Made by a program: the position numbers and the translations under genes
Notes under the pieces: model-generated
The model's database searches: none
What the model was told of the DNA's origin: nothing
What the model saw: the letters and a program-made list of their open reading frames with translations, nothing else
From: a virus
DNA length: 26,594 bases
Reading direction: 5' to 3' (one strand)
Virus record (IMG/VR): IMGVR_UViG_3300010885_040629
Coordinates: 1 to 26,594 of that record
In this document: one piece after another, positions 9,101-18,700 of the stretch
Numbering within the stretch: the stretch's first letter is position 1
Layout of the letters: each line of letters opens with the position of its first letter

Positions 9101-11764
9101 GAAGTGAAGAAGTTTGACAAAAAAAGCAACAATGACCAACCTGATGCAAGATATTATCGCTATCAGAAGATGGCAGAATTTGTTGCAACAGAAAATGGAT
9201 CATATAATTTTAGCATGGATATGAAGACCGATTATGGCAATGCGGGTGCTACTGCAATGTATTGGAGGGCAATACTTACCAAGAATGATCAAATCATAGA
9301 ATCATCAACGCAGTCACAACCAGATGTTCCAAACCAAATAGCAGAGTGGGGTTGGTCTTCGATGAGTCGTGGATTAGGCACCCTCAATGTGCCGTATTAT
9401 GCACCCGAATATGATTCTAAAATTTATCAAACTCATAAAGTATCCGCAAAAGATGTCAAGGCTGGAGATGTCCTAAGAGTATGGATGACTCCATCGCGTA
9501 ATGCTGGAACAAAACCACTAAACAGCACTCTTCTCACCGCCAAGGCACTCTATACTAGAAATTTCACAGTCAACAAGATATACAGCCAAGGTAAGAATTT
9601 CTTGACTGTCAATGGTGTGGAAGTCGGGACTGCTTTGGGCAATTGGAATGGTAGTACGGGAGAGCAACGCCTCACAATCGGTCTAGGTCAGAACTATTTT
9701 AACGGTGTAGTTCACGAAGTACTTCTGTATGATCGCGCACTCACAAAGCAAGAACGAGAGACCATAGAGGCTTATCTCTATAAGCGTTGGACAGGAAATA
9801 TCATTCCTGTTAGAAATCACTCATGGTATTTGCCTATTGATACTGCTTCGTCTGGTATTTATCCTGCTCTACCAACAGAAGACGGATATACCGCAAATAC
9901 TGCAATCAACAGCGCATATGGCTACCCTTACTTCACGATCAACGAGAATCCAAACCTCTCGCTTGCTACAGAAGTGGAACCATATGCTGCTCGTATCCTT
10001 GATACGCAATATAGCGACTTCCTTGGCGGCGGTACAGGCTCGGCAGGATATTGGTCGGAGTGGGCAGAGGGTTCAACTGCAAATCGTCAGAATTGGGCAG
10101 CAAGTCTAACTGCCGCAGGAAGTCGCAACGCCCTTCTTAAGTATTCTACAAGTTCCGAATTCCGCAAGATCACAGCAGAGGCATTCTTGGATCGTAAGGT
10201 CGGATTGCAGTTTGATTGCAAGAATGAGGAGATTGTCGAACCATATATCCCCCAAGTGAAATTGACTTATTGCCTTGATTTTGTAAATAGCACAGTCTAC
10301 TCTAATGGTACGATCATTTTCAACTATACGATTCTGAATTCAGAGAACATGAATTATTGGATCACGGATCGAATGGAAGTAGAAGTAAGCGATGGGCGAA
10401 AGTTGTATCGCTATCGCCCCGAAGCCGCAAAATGGAAGCAGACCGTATCTCCTCACGGCGAATTTGGTCAATTCAAGATCTCTGGATTTACTTCCGAAGG
10501 TATTGCCGCAAAACAATATACCGTAACCTTTAGACTATTGAATTACTATGGCAAAGTCATTTCTGGATCCGAACTCTCGGTTTCATTCTCGCACCAATAT
10601 GCAGGTCTTTCAGCAGAAACCAACAGTCTAACAACTTGCACAGAGATATCGACTTATACCGATCCGAATGCAGGACAGACAACTCCATCATATAGATTCG
10701 GAACTACTTTGGCAACGGGAGTTCCTAGCGGAGAAGATATTGGAGATGATCCCGACATTTGGAAATGGTATTGGGATGATAGAATCAAAGTGCGTAGCGA
10801 TGATTGGTTCTGGCAATTGGGCAAAGACGATACTATGCCGCTATTCGAAGGTGGCAATTATTGCGATCCTCTTGGTCTAAAGACATTCTGGAAACCTGGT
10901 TCGGCACCGTTCTCTATGCCTAAAGACGATCCGCTAAATCCGAACAGGCCAGGATGGCCAATATTGGGTGGTGGTCAACGGGGTCAAAATTATCGTTTGC
11001 CCACAGAGATTCCGCCGCTAGGTGTAGAACCAAAATATGTAAATGATAATGATGGATCGGAAGTTTATTACTGGAGTGGACATTGGTGGATTCGCACAAG
11101 AACAAGAGATCCATTGACCGGTAACCTGATAATCACATGGCGATTTAAGATTCCAATGTCTAATCCTGATGATTGGACTTTTGGAAAGAGTGTAGGAAAA
11201 GATGGCGAACTAGAGGAAGATACATTTGATGATGCCACTAATGGTAATAATGCTATTGAATATGGTAATCTTTGGACAAAATTTGTTCCTTGTTACGGGG
11301 TTCCTCTTTGCTTTGAGCAGACGAGTGATGGTGGATACCGAGTCAAGCCTGATACTTTTGGAGAAGACATTCCACAATTCCCCTTATGGGGGAAACCATC
11401 CGTATACCCACCAGGATGGTTTCCAGGTCAGATAAATCCATACAATGTACCAAATGATGATCCGTCAGCACCATTCCCTGGTGGTTGGAGAAAAACAAAT
11501 GTTCCGGCAGGAAAAGACAAAGATCGAGATCCGTATTACGGAAGAGGATGGGATCCTTTCTTTGGACCGTTCTATTTGGATCCAAATAGAGGATTAAGAC
11601 CATATGGATATGGTGGAGTTGATGTTGTTGATGCACCGGATGACTTTTTCTCGGATCGCAAACTTGAACATCCACCTTGCAAGAATGGTGGAAATAGTCC
11701 TGGCATAGAACCACCCAAACCACCAACAGCCCAAGGTCTTGACGACCGTGTTCCAGGATTATGA
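6125..11764 (+). CDS. Giant gp7/Tri2-like baseplate wedge protein with inserted carbohydrate-binding and lectin-like domains
   Basis: This is an 1879-aa protein. Residues ~10-265 and ~515-645 look like the wedge core: F-V-Q-A-Y-Y-E-W-L-D (31-40), then Y-R-N-K-G-T-E-K-T-Y (105-114), the R-x-K-G-T signature shared with P2 gpI/Tri2-type proteins, and later P-G-Y-Y-S-S-N-D-G-R-L-S plus I-I-H-P-A-G-M-G-M-F-G (628-638). Its place after gp6 fits a gp7 counterpart that pairs with the gp6 dimer. An apparent insertion (~268-515) resembles carbohydrate-binding modules of phage tail proteins. A concanavalin/LamG-like module spans ~724-1222 and itself seems interrupted (~922-1155). Residues ~1230-1500 are beta-rich, and the C-terminal ~380 residues are rich in Pro, Gly, Asp and Trp. 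The ribosome site before the ATG is weak (TAATAGG), so coupling to gp6 is likely. T4 gp7 is ~1030 aa; the excess is mostly the inserted modules and C-terminal tail. Confidence 0.75.
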   Translation: MTTGNDKNQSPIIAHRLPEFVQTDHPTMVAFVQAYYEWLDQQADQGYVRTPAALDGLSDVDKTIEEFVAAFKKEYLLGFPEEFAVNKEGDTVDVRQLIKNIKEFYRNKGTEKTYELLFRILYDTTVEFYYPSRDILRLSDGKWIQKFSIRCSNELGTKISESRGKTIVQRSSDNTIVASGTVVDVTVYQVGNRQVSELFLNNINGNFAANTDVLSNVSGIEFTDNEGIVHTEKWIYSVLSAVSISSKGSNYRKGDRIFFQPDIMPYRQNLLKWSNAIGKKASQGGNWVNDDDAAFAYLGKSGGCFPTLNSVTAPDLSNTGTLVFVDAGPNSYSALSSEAYGVNQVCPIAFDGSDKILTFSVYVKAADLRGIPLAQTAVSVPPLYLTQSQIDHNRRIALCVDTRQPGSLFFTRSKIRVDAKVGTTPARYIERSYSKNTTSPSTHSIPTYTITDVGNGWARITMTVTISNADANTQCTFTIYPIGKENAISYAWIYLWGAQLNEGSSATPFINTQKTILTVAATNDTGQGAIATITDVDSNGGILKTRMDNFGIGYEIAPTYTFDSAFGSGAALTTTIGTICRYPGYYSSNDGRLSTNKVMQDNHYYQNFSYVLLTETVIDRYKDILRRIIHPAGMGMFGKVSIKRCATEDVTTDTIAKKTDLNAIGNYAPYTLYTYRDLGSLFFNGRALPYVPSIDDATITGAGGNPTGLTGLTSAHYQVAFTPKGITGLKIWLDGKTITANASNTKGVTAWGDSSGNGYTATANIWGTQPGYPYTQDKPYYNKIPAASVMGGLQLSGSSMTASSITSGSTSGCVLTTPNLRETLQQRSLFVAFTPNPLPSTDITTSQQNTLVVGLMRGLTATSNESAESLYTPMGQNHQLHSICVDYSRNIVDGNEISPRIAAYYGVGNHKYGLSAAAGNGEYEYKKLVSYNPDAFLSNRLALMNNKSSIIYYNFKEPLVSLTANNPNTTIVSSIFAESDPSLTAAAYSYATEVKKFDKKSNNDQPDARYYRYQKMAEFVATENGSYNFSMDMKTDYGNAGATAMYWRAILTKNDQIIESSTQSQPDVPNQIAEWGWSSMSRGLGTLNVPYYAPEYDSKIYQTHKVSAKDVKAGDVLRVWMTPSRNAGTKPLNSTLLTAKALYTRNFTVNKIYSQGKNFLTVNGVEVGTALGNWNGSTGEQRLTIGLGQNYFNGVVHEVLLYDRALTKQERETIEAYLYKRWTGNIIPVRNHSWYLPIDTASSGIYPALPTEDGYTANTAINSAYGYPYFTINENPNLSLATEVEPYAARILDTQYSDFLGGGTGSAGYWSEWAEGSTANRQNWAASLTAAGSRNALLKYSTSSEFRKITAEAFLDRKVGLQFDCKNEEIVEPYIPQVKLTYCLDFVNSTVYSNGTIIFNYTILNSENMNYWITDRMEVEVSDGRKLYRYRPEAAKWKQTVSPHGEFGQFKISGFTSEGIAAKQYTVTFRLLNYYGKVISGSELSVSFSHQYAGLSAETNSLTTCTEISTYTDPNAGQTTPSYRFGTTLATGVPSGEDIGDDPDIWKWYWDDRIKVRSDDWFWQLGKDDTMPLFEGGNYCDPLGLKTFWKPGSAPFSMPKDDPLNPNRPGWPILGGGQRGQNYRLPTEIPPLGVEPKYVNDNDGSEVYYWSGHWWIRTRTRDPLTGNLIITWRFKIPMSNPDDWTFGKSVGKDGELEEDTFDDATNGNNAIEYGNLWTKFVPCYGVPLCFEQTSDGGYRVKPDTFGEDIPQFPLWGKPSVYPPGWFPGQINPYNVPNDDPSAPFPGGWRKTNVPAGKDKDRDPYYGRGWDPFFGPFYLDPNRGLRPYGYGGVDVVDAPDDFFSDRKLEHPPCKNGGNSPGIEPPKPPTAQGLDDRVPGL
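6926..7669 (+). other. Inserted carbohydrate-binding-module-like domain within the gp7-like gene
   Basis: This covers residues ~268-515. It begins N-L-L-K-W-S-N-A-I-G with a nearby G-G-N-W-V-N, and ends G-N-G-W-A-R-I-T-M-T-V ... Y-L-W-G-A-Q-L-N-E-G-S-S-A-T-P-F-I. That start/end pair is a recurring signature of beta-sandwich modules found in many phage tail and capsid surface proteins. It splits a core strand region that stops at K-G-D-R-I-F-F and appears to resume at T-G-Q-G-A-I-A-T-I-T-D-V. Seven of the nine arginines inside are AGA, against two of fourteen in the preceding 267 codons. Boundaries are approximate and the sugar specificity is unknown. Confidence 0.7.
8294..9790 (+). other. Concanavalin A/LamG-like lectin module, interrupted by a second insertion, within the gp7-like gene
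   Basis: This covers residues ~724-1222. The opening G-I-T-G-L-K-I-W-L-D-G (725-735) with W-G-D-S-S-G-N-G-Y (751-759), and the closing F-N-G-V-V-H-E-V-L-L-Y-D-R-A-L-T-K-Q-E-R (1192-1211) followed by Y-L-Y-K-R-W, are hallmarks of the LamG/concanavalin-like sandwich used for glycan or peptide binding. Between them, roughly residues 922-1155 (8888-9589) look like a separate beta-rich unit (N-G-S-Y-N-F-S-M-D-M-K, later V-K-A-G-D-V-L-R-V-W-M). The lectin thus seems split by another domain. The lectin call is good; the inner domain is inferred from the unusual spacing. Confidence 0.65.
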
Positions 11765-11799
11765 ACTGAAATATTACGCATTCCGAAATAAGGATTAAA

Positions 11800-13287
11800 A
11801 TGGCAAACAACATCAAGCAAATCAAAGCGGCAATTGAAGCGAACTTGGCAAAAATTCGGGATGCATATTATGCAGCGTTGAATAGCAACTCTTCCGCTGA
11901 AGGGATTGAAACCGCAAGAGCAAACTATGCTACTGCCTTGAAGTCGGCGCAATTGAATGCGTTGACATTGCTGAATGCACAGACTCCATTCACAGAAGCA
12001 GAATACACTACTCGAAATCTCGCTCTAGAATTGGAAATATCAATTGATACTATTAATGAAGACACCAGATACGATACAAGATCTGCACAGGAAGTATCAA
12101 AAAAAGATTGTATGGATCTTTTTAATAAGTATATCAGCACTATTAAAAAAATGAGAGATTTGCTTACTGATGATAATATAGATAAATTAATAGAAATATA
12201 TTATTACATCTATGGAATAGATCCAGGATTTCCAGAAAGTCTAGGATTGGGTTTCAGATTAGGATCGAATCCTGTAAATTGTTGGCTTGCTTGCGAAATG
12301 AACGAATTCGTCAAAGCACATCCAAATACACCCAATGGCTTGGGCGGTATATTCAGAGAGCGAAGAGGTGGGTTGTTTGGCGGCGGTGAGGATTGTTGGC
12401 AGTATATACGAGCGCCTGGTCAGGATTTAACTATACCAATACGAAATCCGGAAAACAAAAATATCCCACCTTTGCCGTGGAAAATTCCTTCGTTTCCTCC
12501 GGAATTATTGCCAGATTGGATACCAGCGCCAGGAGATATAGATTGGTCAGACCCAAAGAAAGTGGGAGAATGGCTTGAGAAAATGAGAAAATTTTTGAAA
12601 GAAGTTCAAAATAATCCTTCGGGCAATAACCCCAATCCTTCTTGCAATCAACTATACAAAGAAGCAGTAAATTGGCTTGCAGATAAAGTGGGTATAGTTT
12701 TGCAGTTTTTATCTTTAGGAAAAGAACTTCAAGACCTGTATGAGCAAATGCGACTCGGACCATGTAACGAGATACTCAGATTAGATGTCGTGTTTAGAGA
12801 CAGGCAGATTGGTAGATTTGATGATCCTCTGAAATTTGGTGAATGGTTATGGAAATTACATAAAAAGGAACTTCAACCTATGCCCAATTTGGATCCTCTA
12901 GTATCTCTACTTTCGGAGACAAGAATACCTTCTGATACTGCCACCCTGCTAAATGAGTGGGAAAAAAATTGTGAAAAAGAAAATCCCAATCGATATAAAG
13001 TTGCATTAACCGAATATGAAGCATGGGCAGCAAAGTCTCCTGAAGAAAGAAACTTCGTTCCTCCAATCAAAGGACTATTTCCAGTATTAAATACTTCAGA
13101 CTTTACCGATGAATTTGCCTTTATGTATTTGGCAGCAATGTCCTGGTACGGTCTACTAAAGCAAGAAAGCGACACAATATACAGATTAACTTATCAAAAT
13201 CTCACAGCATATGCTAATGAATGCTCTGCCATGCTTTCTCTATACAATGTCCCTGAAGTTACTGTAGATCTGGAAGAAGAGAAATAG
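11800..13287 (+). CDS. Unknown 495-aa protein between gp7-like and gp8 genes
   Basis: I do not recognise this protein. The N-terminal ~90 residues look helical and coiled-coil prone (Ala/Leu/Glu-rich, A-N-N-I-K-Q-I-K-A-A-I-E-A-N-L). A second helical region runs to ~140. It is followed by a Gly/Arg-rich patch, a Pro-rich segment (~213-250, repeated P-P, P-W, P-G), and a mostly helical C-terminal half with several Trp and Cys residues. No membrane segment, signal peptide or catalytic motif is seen. The start has AAGGA at 11790-11794. Base composition is visibly more AT-rich than the neighbours: 15 of 22 arginines are AGA/AGG and none are CGT or CGC, while gp8 next door mainly uses CGT. It lies in the same operon direction between two wedge genes, so a virion role is plausible but unproven. 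It may be a later acquisition. Confidence 0.75.
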   Translation: MANNIKQIKAAIEANLAKIRDAYYAALNSNSSAEGIETARANYATALKSAQLNALTLLNAQTPFTEAEYTTRNLALELEISIDTINEDTRYDTRSAQEVSKKDCMDLFNKYISTIKKMRDLLTDDNIDKLIEIYYYIYGIDPGFPESLGLGFRLGSNPVNCWLACEMNEFVKAHPNTPNGLGGIFRERRGGLFGGGEDCWQYIRAPGQDLTIPIRNPENKNIPPLPWKIPSFPPELLPDWIPAPGDIDWSDPKKVGEWLEKMRKFLKEVQNNPSGNNPNPSCNQLYKEAVNWLADKVGIVLQFLSLGKELQDLYEQMRLGPCNEILRLDVVFRDRQIGRFDDPLKFGEWLWKLHKKELQPMPNLDPLVSLLSETRIPSDTATLLNEWEKNCEKENPNRYKVALTEYEAWAAKSPEERNFVPPIKGLFPVLNTSDFTDEFAFMYLAAMSWYGLLKQESDTIYRLTYQNLTAYANECSAMLSLYNVPEVTVDLEEEK

Positions 13288-13321
13288 GCGGCACAGTCGT
13301 ATATTAAGATGCATACTAATT

Positions 13322-13330
13322 GATAAATAC
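13322..13330 (+). promoter_or_regulatory. Possible T4-type late promoter upstream of gp8
   Basis: GATAAATAC lies in the 62-base gap before gp8 and matches seven of eight positions of the T4 late consensus TATAAATA (mismatch only at the first base). It is followed by an AGAGGA ribosome site and ends about 20 bases before the ATG, leaving a short leader. This gap is one of the few real intergenic spaces in the module. The motif is short, so chance cannot be excluded. Confidence 0.5.
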
Positions 13331-13349
13331 CCCCACAGAGGACTCTTAA

Positions 13350-15695
13350 ATGGCTAATGTCTGCGACAAGTTCCGTCAGAATTTCAAGCAAACCTTCATA
13401 GATCACTTTGCTATGATGTTTGGCAACCTGTCCACAGACAAGTGGTTTCTTTCCATTGGTAAGCCTCTACCTTGGCTGTCTACATCGGGAGAAATTGACA
13501 ATTTGCCACCCGCTGCTGCGGATACGGATCAAACAGAATCTGAGTTTTGGCAAAATGTCCTTGCTCACAAGAGAATTACCGAAGACGATGTTTCTATCGT
13601 AGTTCCTCGTTATGATTGGACAATCGGGACAGTTTATAGCCCATATCGTCCAACAATCGAACTCTTCAATCCCGACAATCCATATATCTTCTATGTTTTG
13701 GTGGACGAAGAACGAGTCTATAAGTGCATTGACAACAACTATGGCGCACCTTCAACAGTTGCACCAACTCATACCGATACCGATGTCAAATTGCTTTCCG
13801 ATGGCTATCGTTGGAAGTTTATGTACTCCATCACGGAAAGCCGCCGTAAGTTTCTTCTCAAGGGTGGGCTAAAGACAAGTGGAACTCTGCGTCCAGGTTA
13901 TATGCCGGTTGAAAATATCGAATCACTAGGCATTAACGATGAGCGATACTTGCAGTTTGCGGTTCAGAATGCGGGAGTAGATGGGGAAGTAGTCTTCATT
14001 TACTTCCTACCCGAATATTCCAACTATCTGATTTCTGATCGTTGCATTTTTTCTTCAACTAATAATGTTATCGTATCCCCTTCTGTTTCGGTAGGTGGAT
14101 TGACTGCAACTTTATATTCCCCATCCTTTGTTCCCGTTCAAGATTACTACAACAATATGGTGTTGTCTATCGATTCGGGACAAGGCAAGGGACAACGAAG
14201 AATCATCAGCAGTTATACACCAGGCACAACAAGCGCAAATGTAACTATCGAAGTCACCAATCCATTTACTGTCGAGTTGCTTCCCAATTCTTCAACCTTT
14301 TCGATTGTTCCTAATGTAATCCTTGATGGTGATGGGTCTGCAAACAACAATACATTGGATCCATTACGCACGATAGCCGATGTATCCGTTCTATTCGATT
14401 CTACCACTATAACTGGTGGATATCGTTATGTCGATTCCTTCGAAATGCTTGATACGGGTATGGATTACTCGTATGCAAACCTTAAGGTAATTGCAGGATT
14501 GACTTTTGCATCCAATATCCCATCATCTCTTCTCACAGATTTTTCAAATGCAGCAATACCGATCATTTCTCCCCAAGGCGGTCACGGATCAAAACCTGTA
14601 GCCGAACTTGGTGGCAACTCTCTGATGATAGTGAAAAAATACAGCGGAAATGAAAACGGAAAGGTCACTTCACAAAATGAGTTCCGTCAATTTGGCATCA
14701 TCAAGAATCCCGATCTTGCCCAACCTCAAATCAGAGTTTCTACGGTTCAGGCAGGAAATGCAAATTCATTCACAGTAGGTTCTATTGTAGAACAAGGGGT
14801 GACTGGAGGATTTGCAGGAGCAACCGGTACTGTAGTTTCGTGGAGACCAGGATTAACGGGCTATACGGGAACATCTGAATTGATTCTTACCAATGTGATT
14901 GGAAACTTTACTTCGGGTAAAGGAGTTGCTATTGGATCAACCTTGGATGTTTTCGATGTTGCCTCACGCACCCGCGCAGGAACAGATGGACGAGATCTTC
15001 TTGTTCTGACAGTCACTCCAACAATTGCCACTACTTTTTCTGCAATCGCAAACGAGTTTCCGCAGGGAATGAATGCCGTTGGAGTCGGGAATGCTGCACT
15101 AGACATTGAATTCTCTGGTTCAAATGGCAGAATCTACCGTTGGGATGCAATATCCGGTCTCAATAATCAAGGCAAGATCTATTTGGAAAATGCTCATGGT
15201 ACTTTTGATATCGGTGAGACTGTTGGCGTAAGAGACCGCTATATGAATTTCTATTCAGGTCTTACGGGAATTGCAAAAATTGTCGAGAAGACAACGGTGA
15301 TAGAGGGCATTCCCGATACTTATAGCCAAGTCTACAAATTTGTATTGAATCCCGCCGGAGGAGATACCTTTACCTCATCTTCGTTTGTTTTGGACAATAC
15401 TGTATATCTGTATAGTGGTTTATCTCAGATTGCTACAGGCAAAGTAATCAATTGGAATACCTCCGGAGCAACAGGAGATCTATCTGTCATCATCACATTA
15501 GGCTCCGTTGTGGTAGGAAACACCATCTCATATACAAATGCTTCGGGAATTGCTGCTAGTGCCTTGATTTCGGCTATCAGTCAATTCCCCGACTTCAAAT
15601 TTAGATCAGGACAAGTTCAATACATACAGAATATAAGACCTGTTGTTCGTTCAGATAGTCAAGAGGAAGAGATCAAACTCATAATTGGGCTTTGA
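13350..15695 (+). CDS. gp8: Baseplate wedge protein gp8
   Basis: The N-terminal ~200 residues show the gp8 pattern of T4-like phages: F-G-N-L-S-T-D-K-W-F-L-S-I-G-K-P-L-P-W (24-42), A-H-K-R-I-T-E-D-D-V-S-I-V-V-P-R-Y-D-W (72-90), V-Y-K-C-I-D-N-N-Y-G-A-P-S (123-135) and L-S-D-G-Y-R-W-K-F-M-Y (149-159). In T4, gp8 forms a dimer in the outer wedge bound to gp7 and gp10. The rest (~210-781) is Gly/Thr/Ser-rich beta structure with repeated short strands, making the protein about twice the length of T4 gp8 (334 aa). The extension may carry extra surface domains. The start has AGAGGA upstream, and the gene ends 12 bases before the DUF4815 gene. Confidence 0.88.
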   Translation: MANVCDKFRQNFKQTFIDHFAMMFGNLSTDKWFLSIGKPLPWLSTSGEIDNLPPAAADTDQTESEFWQNVLAHKRITEDDVSIVVPRYDWTIGTVYSPYRPTIELFNPDNPYIFYVLVDEERVYKCIDNNYGAPSTVAPTHTDTDVKLLSDGYRWKFMYSITESRRKFLLKGGLKTSGTLRPGYMPVENIESLGINDERYLQFAVQNAGVDGEVVFIYFLPEYSNYLISDRCIFSSTNNVIVSPSVSVGGLTATLYSPSFVPVQDYYNNMVLSIDSGQGKGQRRIISSYTPGTTSANVTIEVTNPFTVELLPNSSTFSIVPNVILDGDGSANNNTLDPLRTIADVSVLFDSTTITGGYRYVDSFEMLDTGMDYSYANLKVIAGLTFASNIPSSLLTDFSNAAIPIISPQGGHGSKPVAELGGNSLMIVKKYSGNENGKVTSQNEFRQFGIIKNPDLAQPQIRVSTVQAGNANSFTVGSIVEQGVTGGFAGATGTVVSWRPGLTGYTGTSELILTNVIGNFTSGKGVAIGSTLDVFDVASRTRAGTDGRDLLVLTVTPTIATTFSAIANEFPQGMNAVGVGNAALDIEFSGSNGRIYRWDAISGLNNQGKIYLENAHGTFDIGETVGVRDRYMNFYSGLTGIAKIVEKTTVIEGIPDTYSQVYKFVLNPAGGDTFTSSSFVLDNTVYLYSGLSQIATGKVINWNTSGATGDLSVIITLGSVVVGNTISYTNASGIAASALISAISQFPDFKFRSGQVQYIQNIRPVVRSDSQEEEIKLIIGL

Positions 15696-15707
15696 TCGGA
15701 GGAATAA

Positions 15708-18700
15708 ATGTCATACGACCCCACGCTATTCAATGTAGATCCCTATTACGATGACTTCAACGAGGACAAGAAATTCCTTCGTATCATGTTTAAGCCTGGC
15801 TATGCCCTACAGGCGCGTGAAGTCACACAAATGCAGACCATGCTTCAGAACCAAATTGAACGCTTTGGTTCCAACATCTTTGAAAATGGATCGGTTGTTC
15901 TTGATGGTCAAATTACGGAAAACTATCTCCGTTACGGTCGTATCACAGGTCTATCGGGCGTATCTGATGTGACAGGTCTTGTTGGCGCAGTAGTCGGAGC
16001 AGTCGGTTCTGCACAGGCTAGGATTATCCATGCAGAGGCGGGGCTATCTTCATCTACGGTAGACGCATTTGACCTTATTTACTTTGATTATATCGGTGGT
16101 GGGACAGGATTCACTCACAATACGACTATTTCGGGAACCGCAGGAACAAATTCGGTTGCTTTCTCCCTTACTGGAAACAGCACCGCTTCGGTAATTGGCG
16201 ATTCAACAGTCATCTCGGTAAACTCCGGTGTTCGTTATGTTGATGGCTATTTTGTAATGCACGATGCCCAAATGATCGGTGCATATCAAGTAACTGGCTC
16301 CGCAGGATCAGAATATAGAAAGTTCAGCAATCCAACTACACGAATTGGATTTGCAACAAATCCCTCATTCGTAACCTCAAGTGACGATGAGACTCTGAAT
16401 GACCCTGCATTTGGTTACTATAACTATGCAGCACCTGGTGCAGATCGATTCAAACTTGATCTAACCCTGACGCAATATGGCTTCGATCCAACTGCTGTAA
16501 CCACAACAACCAATTTTGCCCGTGGAAACTTTATGGAAATCATCCGTATTGTAGATGGTCAGACCGTGAAGAAGGAACTCTATCCGCAATATGCTGCCAT
16601 TGAAGATACCCTTGCACGGCGTACCTATGATGAAAGTGGCAACTATACGGTTGAGCCATTTGATCTGAATTTGACTTATCGTAATGTTGTTGGTGGCGCA
16701 GCAGGAGCAACTCTCTCTGCCGAACTTGGTCAGGGCAAGGCGTATATCTTCGGACATGAATTTGAAACCCAAGGAACTACTGTGTTGTCTATGCCAAAAG
16801 CAAGATCAACAACGCAAAATGCAAATCAATTTGCAATCGGTTCTATTGGACCATCTCTGCCGGTTATTCTAGGCGGTGAGACCGAGGGTGGAAACTTCAT
16901 AGGTTTCAACATTACCAAGCAACCCAAAGTTTATCTTTCTTCTTCTGGTGCGTACTATGCGATGAATGGCAACACCGGACCACAAGGACAAACAAGTGCC
17001 TATGATTATGTCAACATAGGAACTGCAAGAATTCGTAATATCATTCCTTCTGGTGCAAATAGCGAATACGATCTATATCTTTATGATATTAAATTAAACG
17101 AGGCAAATACGCTATCCGATATTGGCTCGATATTCTTGGACGAAGGACATACAACTCCGACTTTTGTTTCTAACTGGATAGATTCGGGAATTTTTGATAA
17201 CAAAAATGATACTGGACTTCTTTATTCTCTACCAAGAGGAGATCGTATCGAGTCAATTAATACTGTAGATTATGCCATAAGCAACTTTAAAGCATTGATT
17301 CCAAATGCTAGTGGATCAATTGTAATTACTTCTCCGGCTTCAAATGTGACTTTCTCTGCGCCAATTGGAGCCATAAGCAATCCTTCTAATGAACTTTTTG
17401 TCCTCAATAGAGATGGATTGGCGGCTCCATTTACCGCTGTTGTGACTTCAAACAAATTACAACTAACTATAACCATTCCAGAATACGATTCAGGAAATCC
17501 TGAAGAATTCTATATTTTCTATGTAACAAATTTGAGCAATACTGGGGGAGCATATAATAGAAGAACAAAGACAAAATCCACATATACAAGCACAAGTGGG
17601 TTTGCTTCAACTCAGACATGGGTAACCGATCAAGAAACCGGTAAGTCTTTCCTGTATCTAAAGCGTCAATACACAGACATACCTTGCACCGATGTCATCA
17701 ATGTTCTTTCCATTACAGGCACATTATGGACTTCCAATGGCACCACCGCAGGAATCGCTAATCAGCAATTACTGAATTACTTTACTCTAGATAATGGTCA
17801 GAGAGACAATTATTACGATTACTCTCGGTTGATTGCGGCTTCAAATGTTTTGCCATACAACTATGCAACATCAAATTCTCTGCCCCCCGCAGGATTTGTA
17901 GGGGTCGGCGGTCCTTTCACTTACACATTTACTAGATTCGTTCACGGCAACGCAACTCCTGGAGTAACAGGACCATTTACTGTAGATTCCTATACTGATG
18001 GAGGTGTGGATTATTCTGATATTCCCGTATATGTCAGTCCATCAACAGGGCGGTCATATCGTCTATCTGATGTTCTTGATTTCCGTCCATCTAGAGCGGA
18101 TATTAGAACAAGTAGTGGTTCAGCCACAGGAAATTTTGAAGGATCATATGTAATTCCTTCTCCATCTGTTGCAAATCTAAACAAATTTACATACACAAAC
18201 TATCTACCAAGAACCGACAAGATTGTATTGGGACGAGATCGTAACTTCAAGGTTCTATCTGGTATCCCATCGAACAATCCGCAACCTCCGATGGATAGCC
18301 CCGATGCAATGACTCTTTACAATGTAACGGTAAATGGATATACCACATCCAAAGATGATGTTCAAATTAGTCGTATCGAAAACAAGAGATACACTATGCA
18401 GGACATTGCCAGCCTTGAGAATCGCATCGATAATGTAGAATATTACAGTAATCTCAATATTCTAGAGCAACAGGCAAGAAATTCTCCATTCTTGGATGAT
18501 GCCGGTATAGAGATTCCAAAGAAGGGAATTCTTGTTGATGGATTCCGTGGTCACTCGGTAAGTGATGTACAGGATCCGATGTATGCAGCATCAATTGATT
18601 TTGAAAACAATGAGATGCGTCCATCGTTCCGAAATAGAGTATATCGTCTAAATCAGATCTCAAATGCAATTAATGCAAGTGGATCGTCTGATGGAATCTA

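Noticed and set aside
11765-11799. AT-rich gap before the unknown 495-aa gene considered as a late promoter
   Set aside because: It contains GAAATA strings but no good TATAAATA match; only the AAGGA ribosome site is convincing.
11343-11952. Minus-strand open frames across the gp7-like gene end
   Set aside because: They mirror the Pro/Gly/Asp-rich coding strand, and no start signal or recognisable protein is seen.
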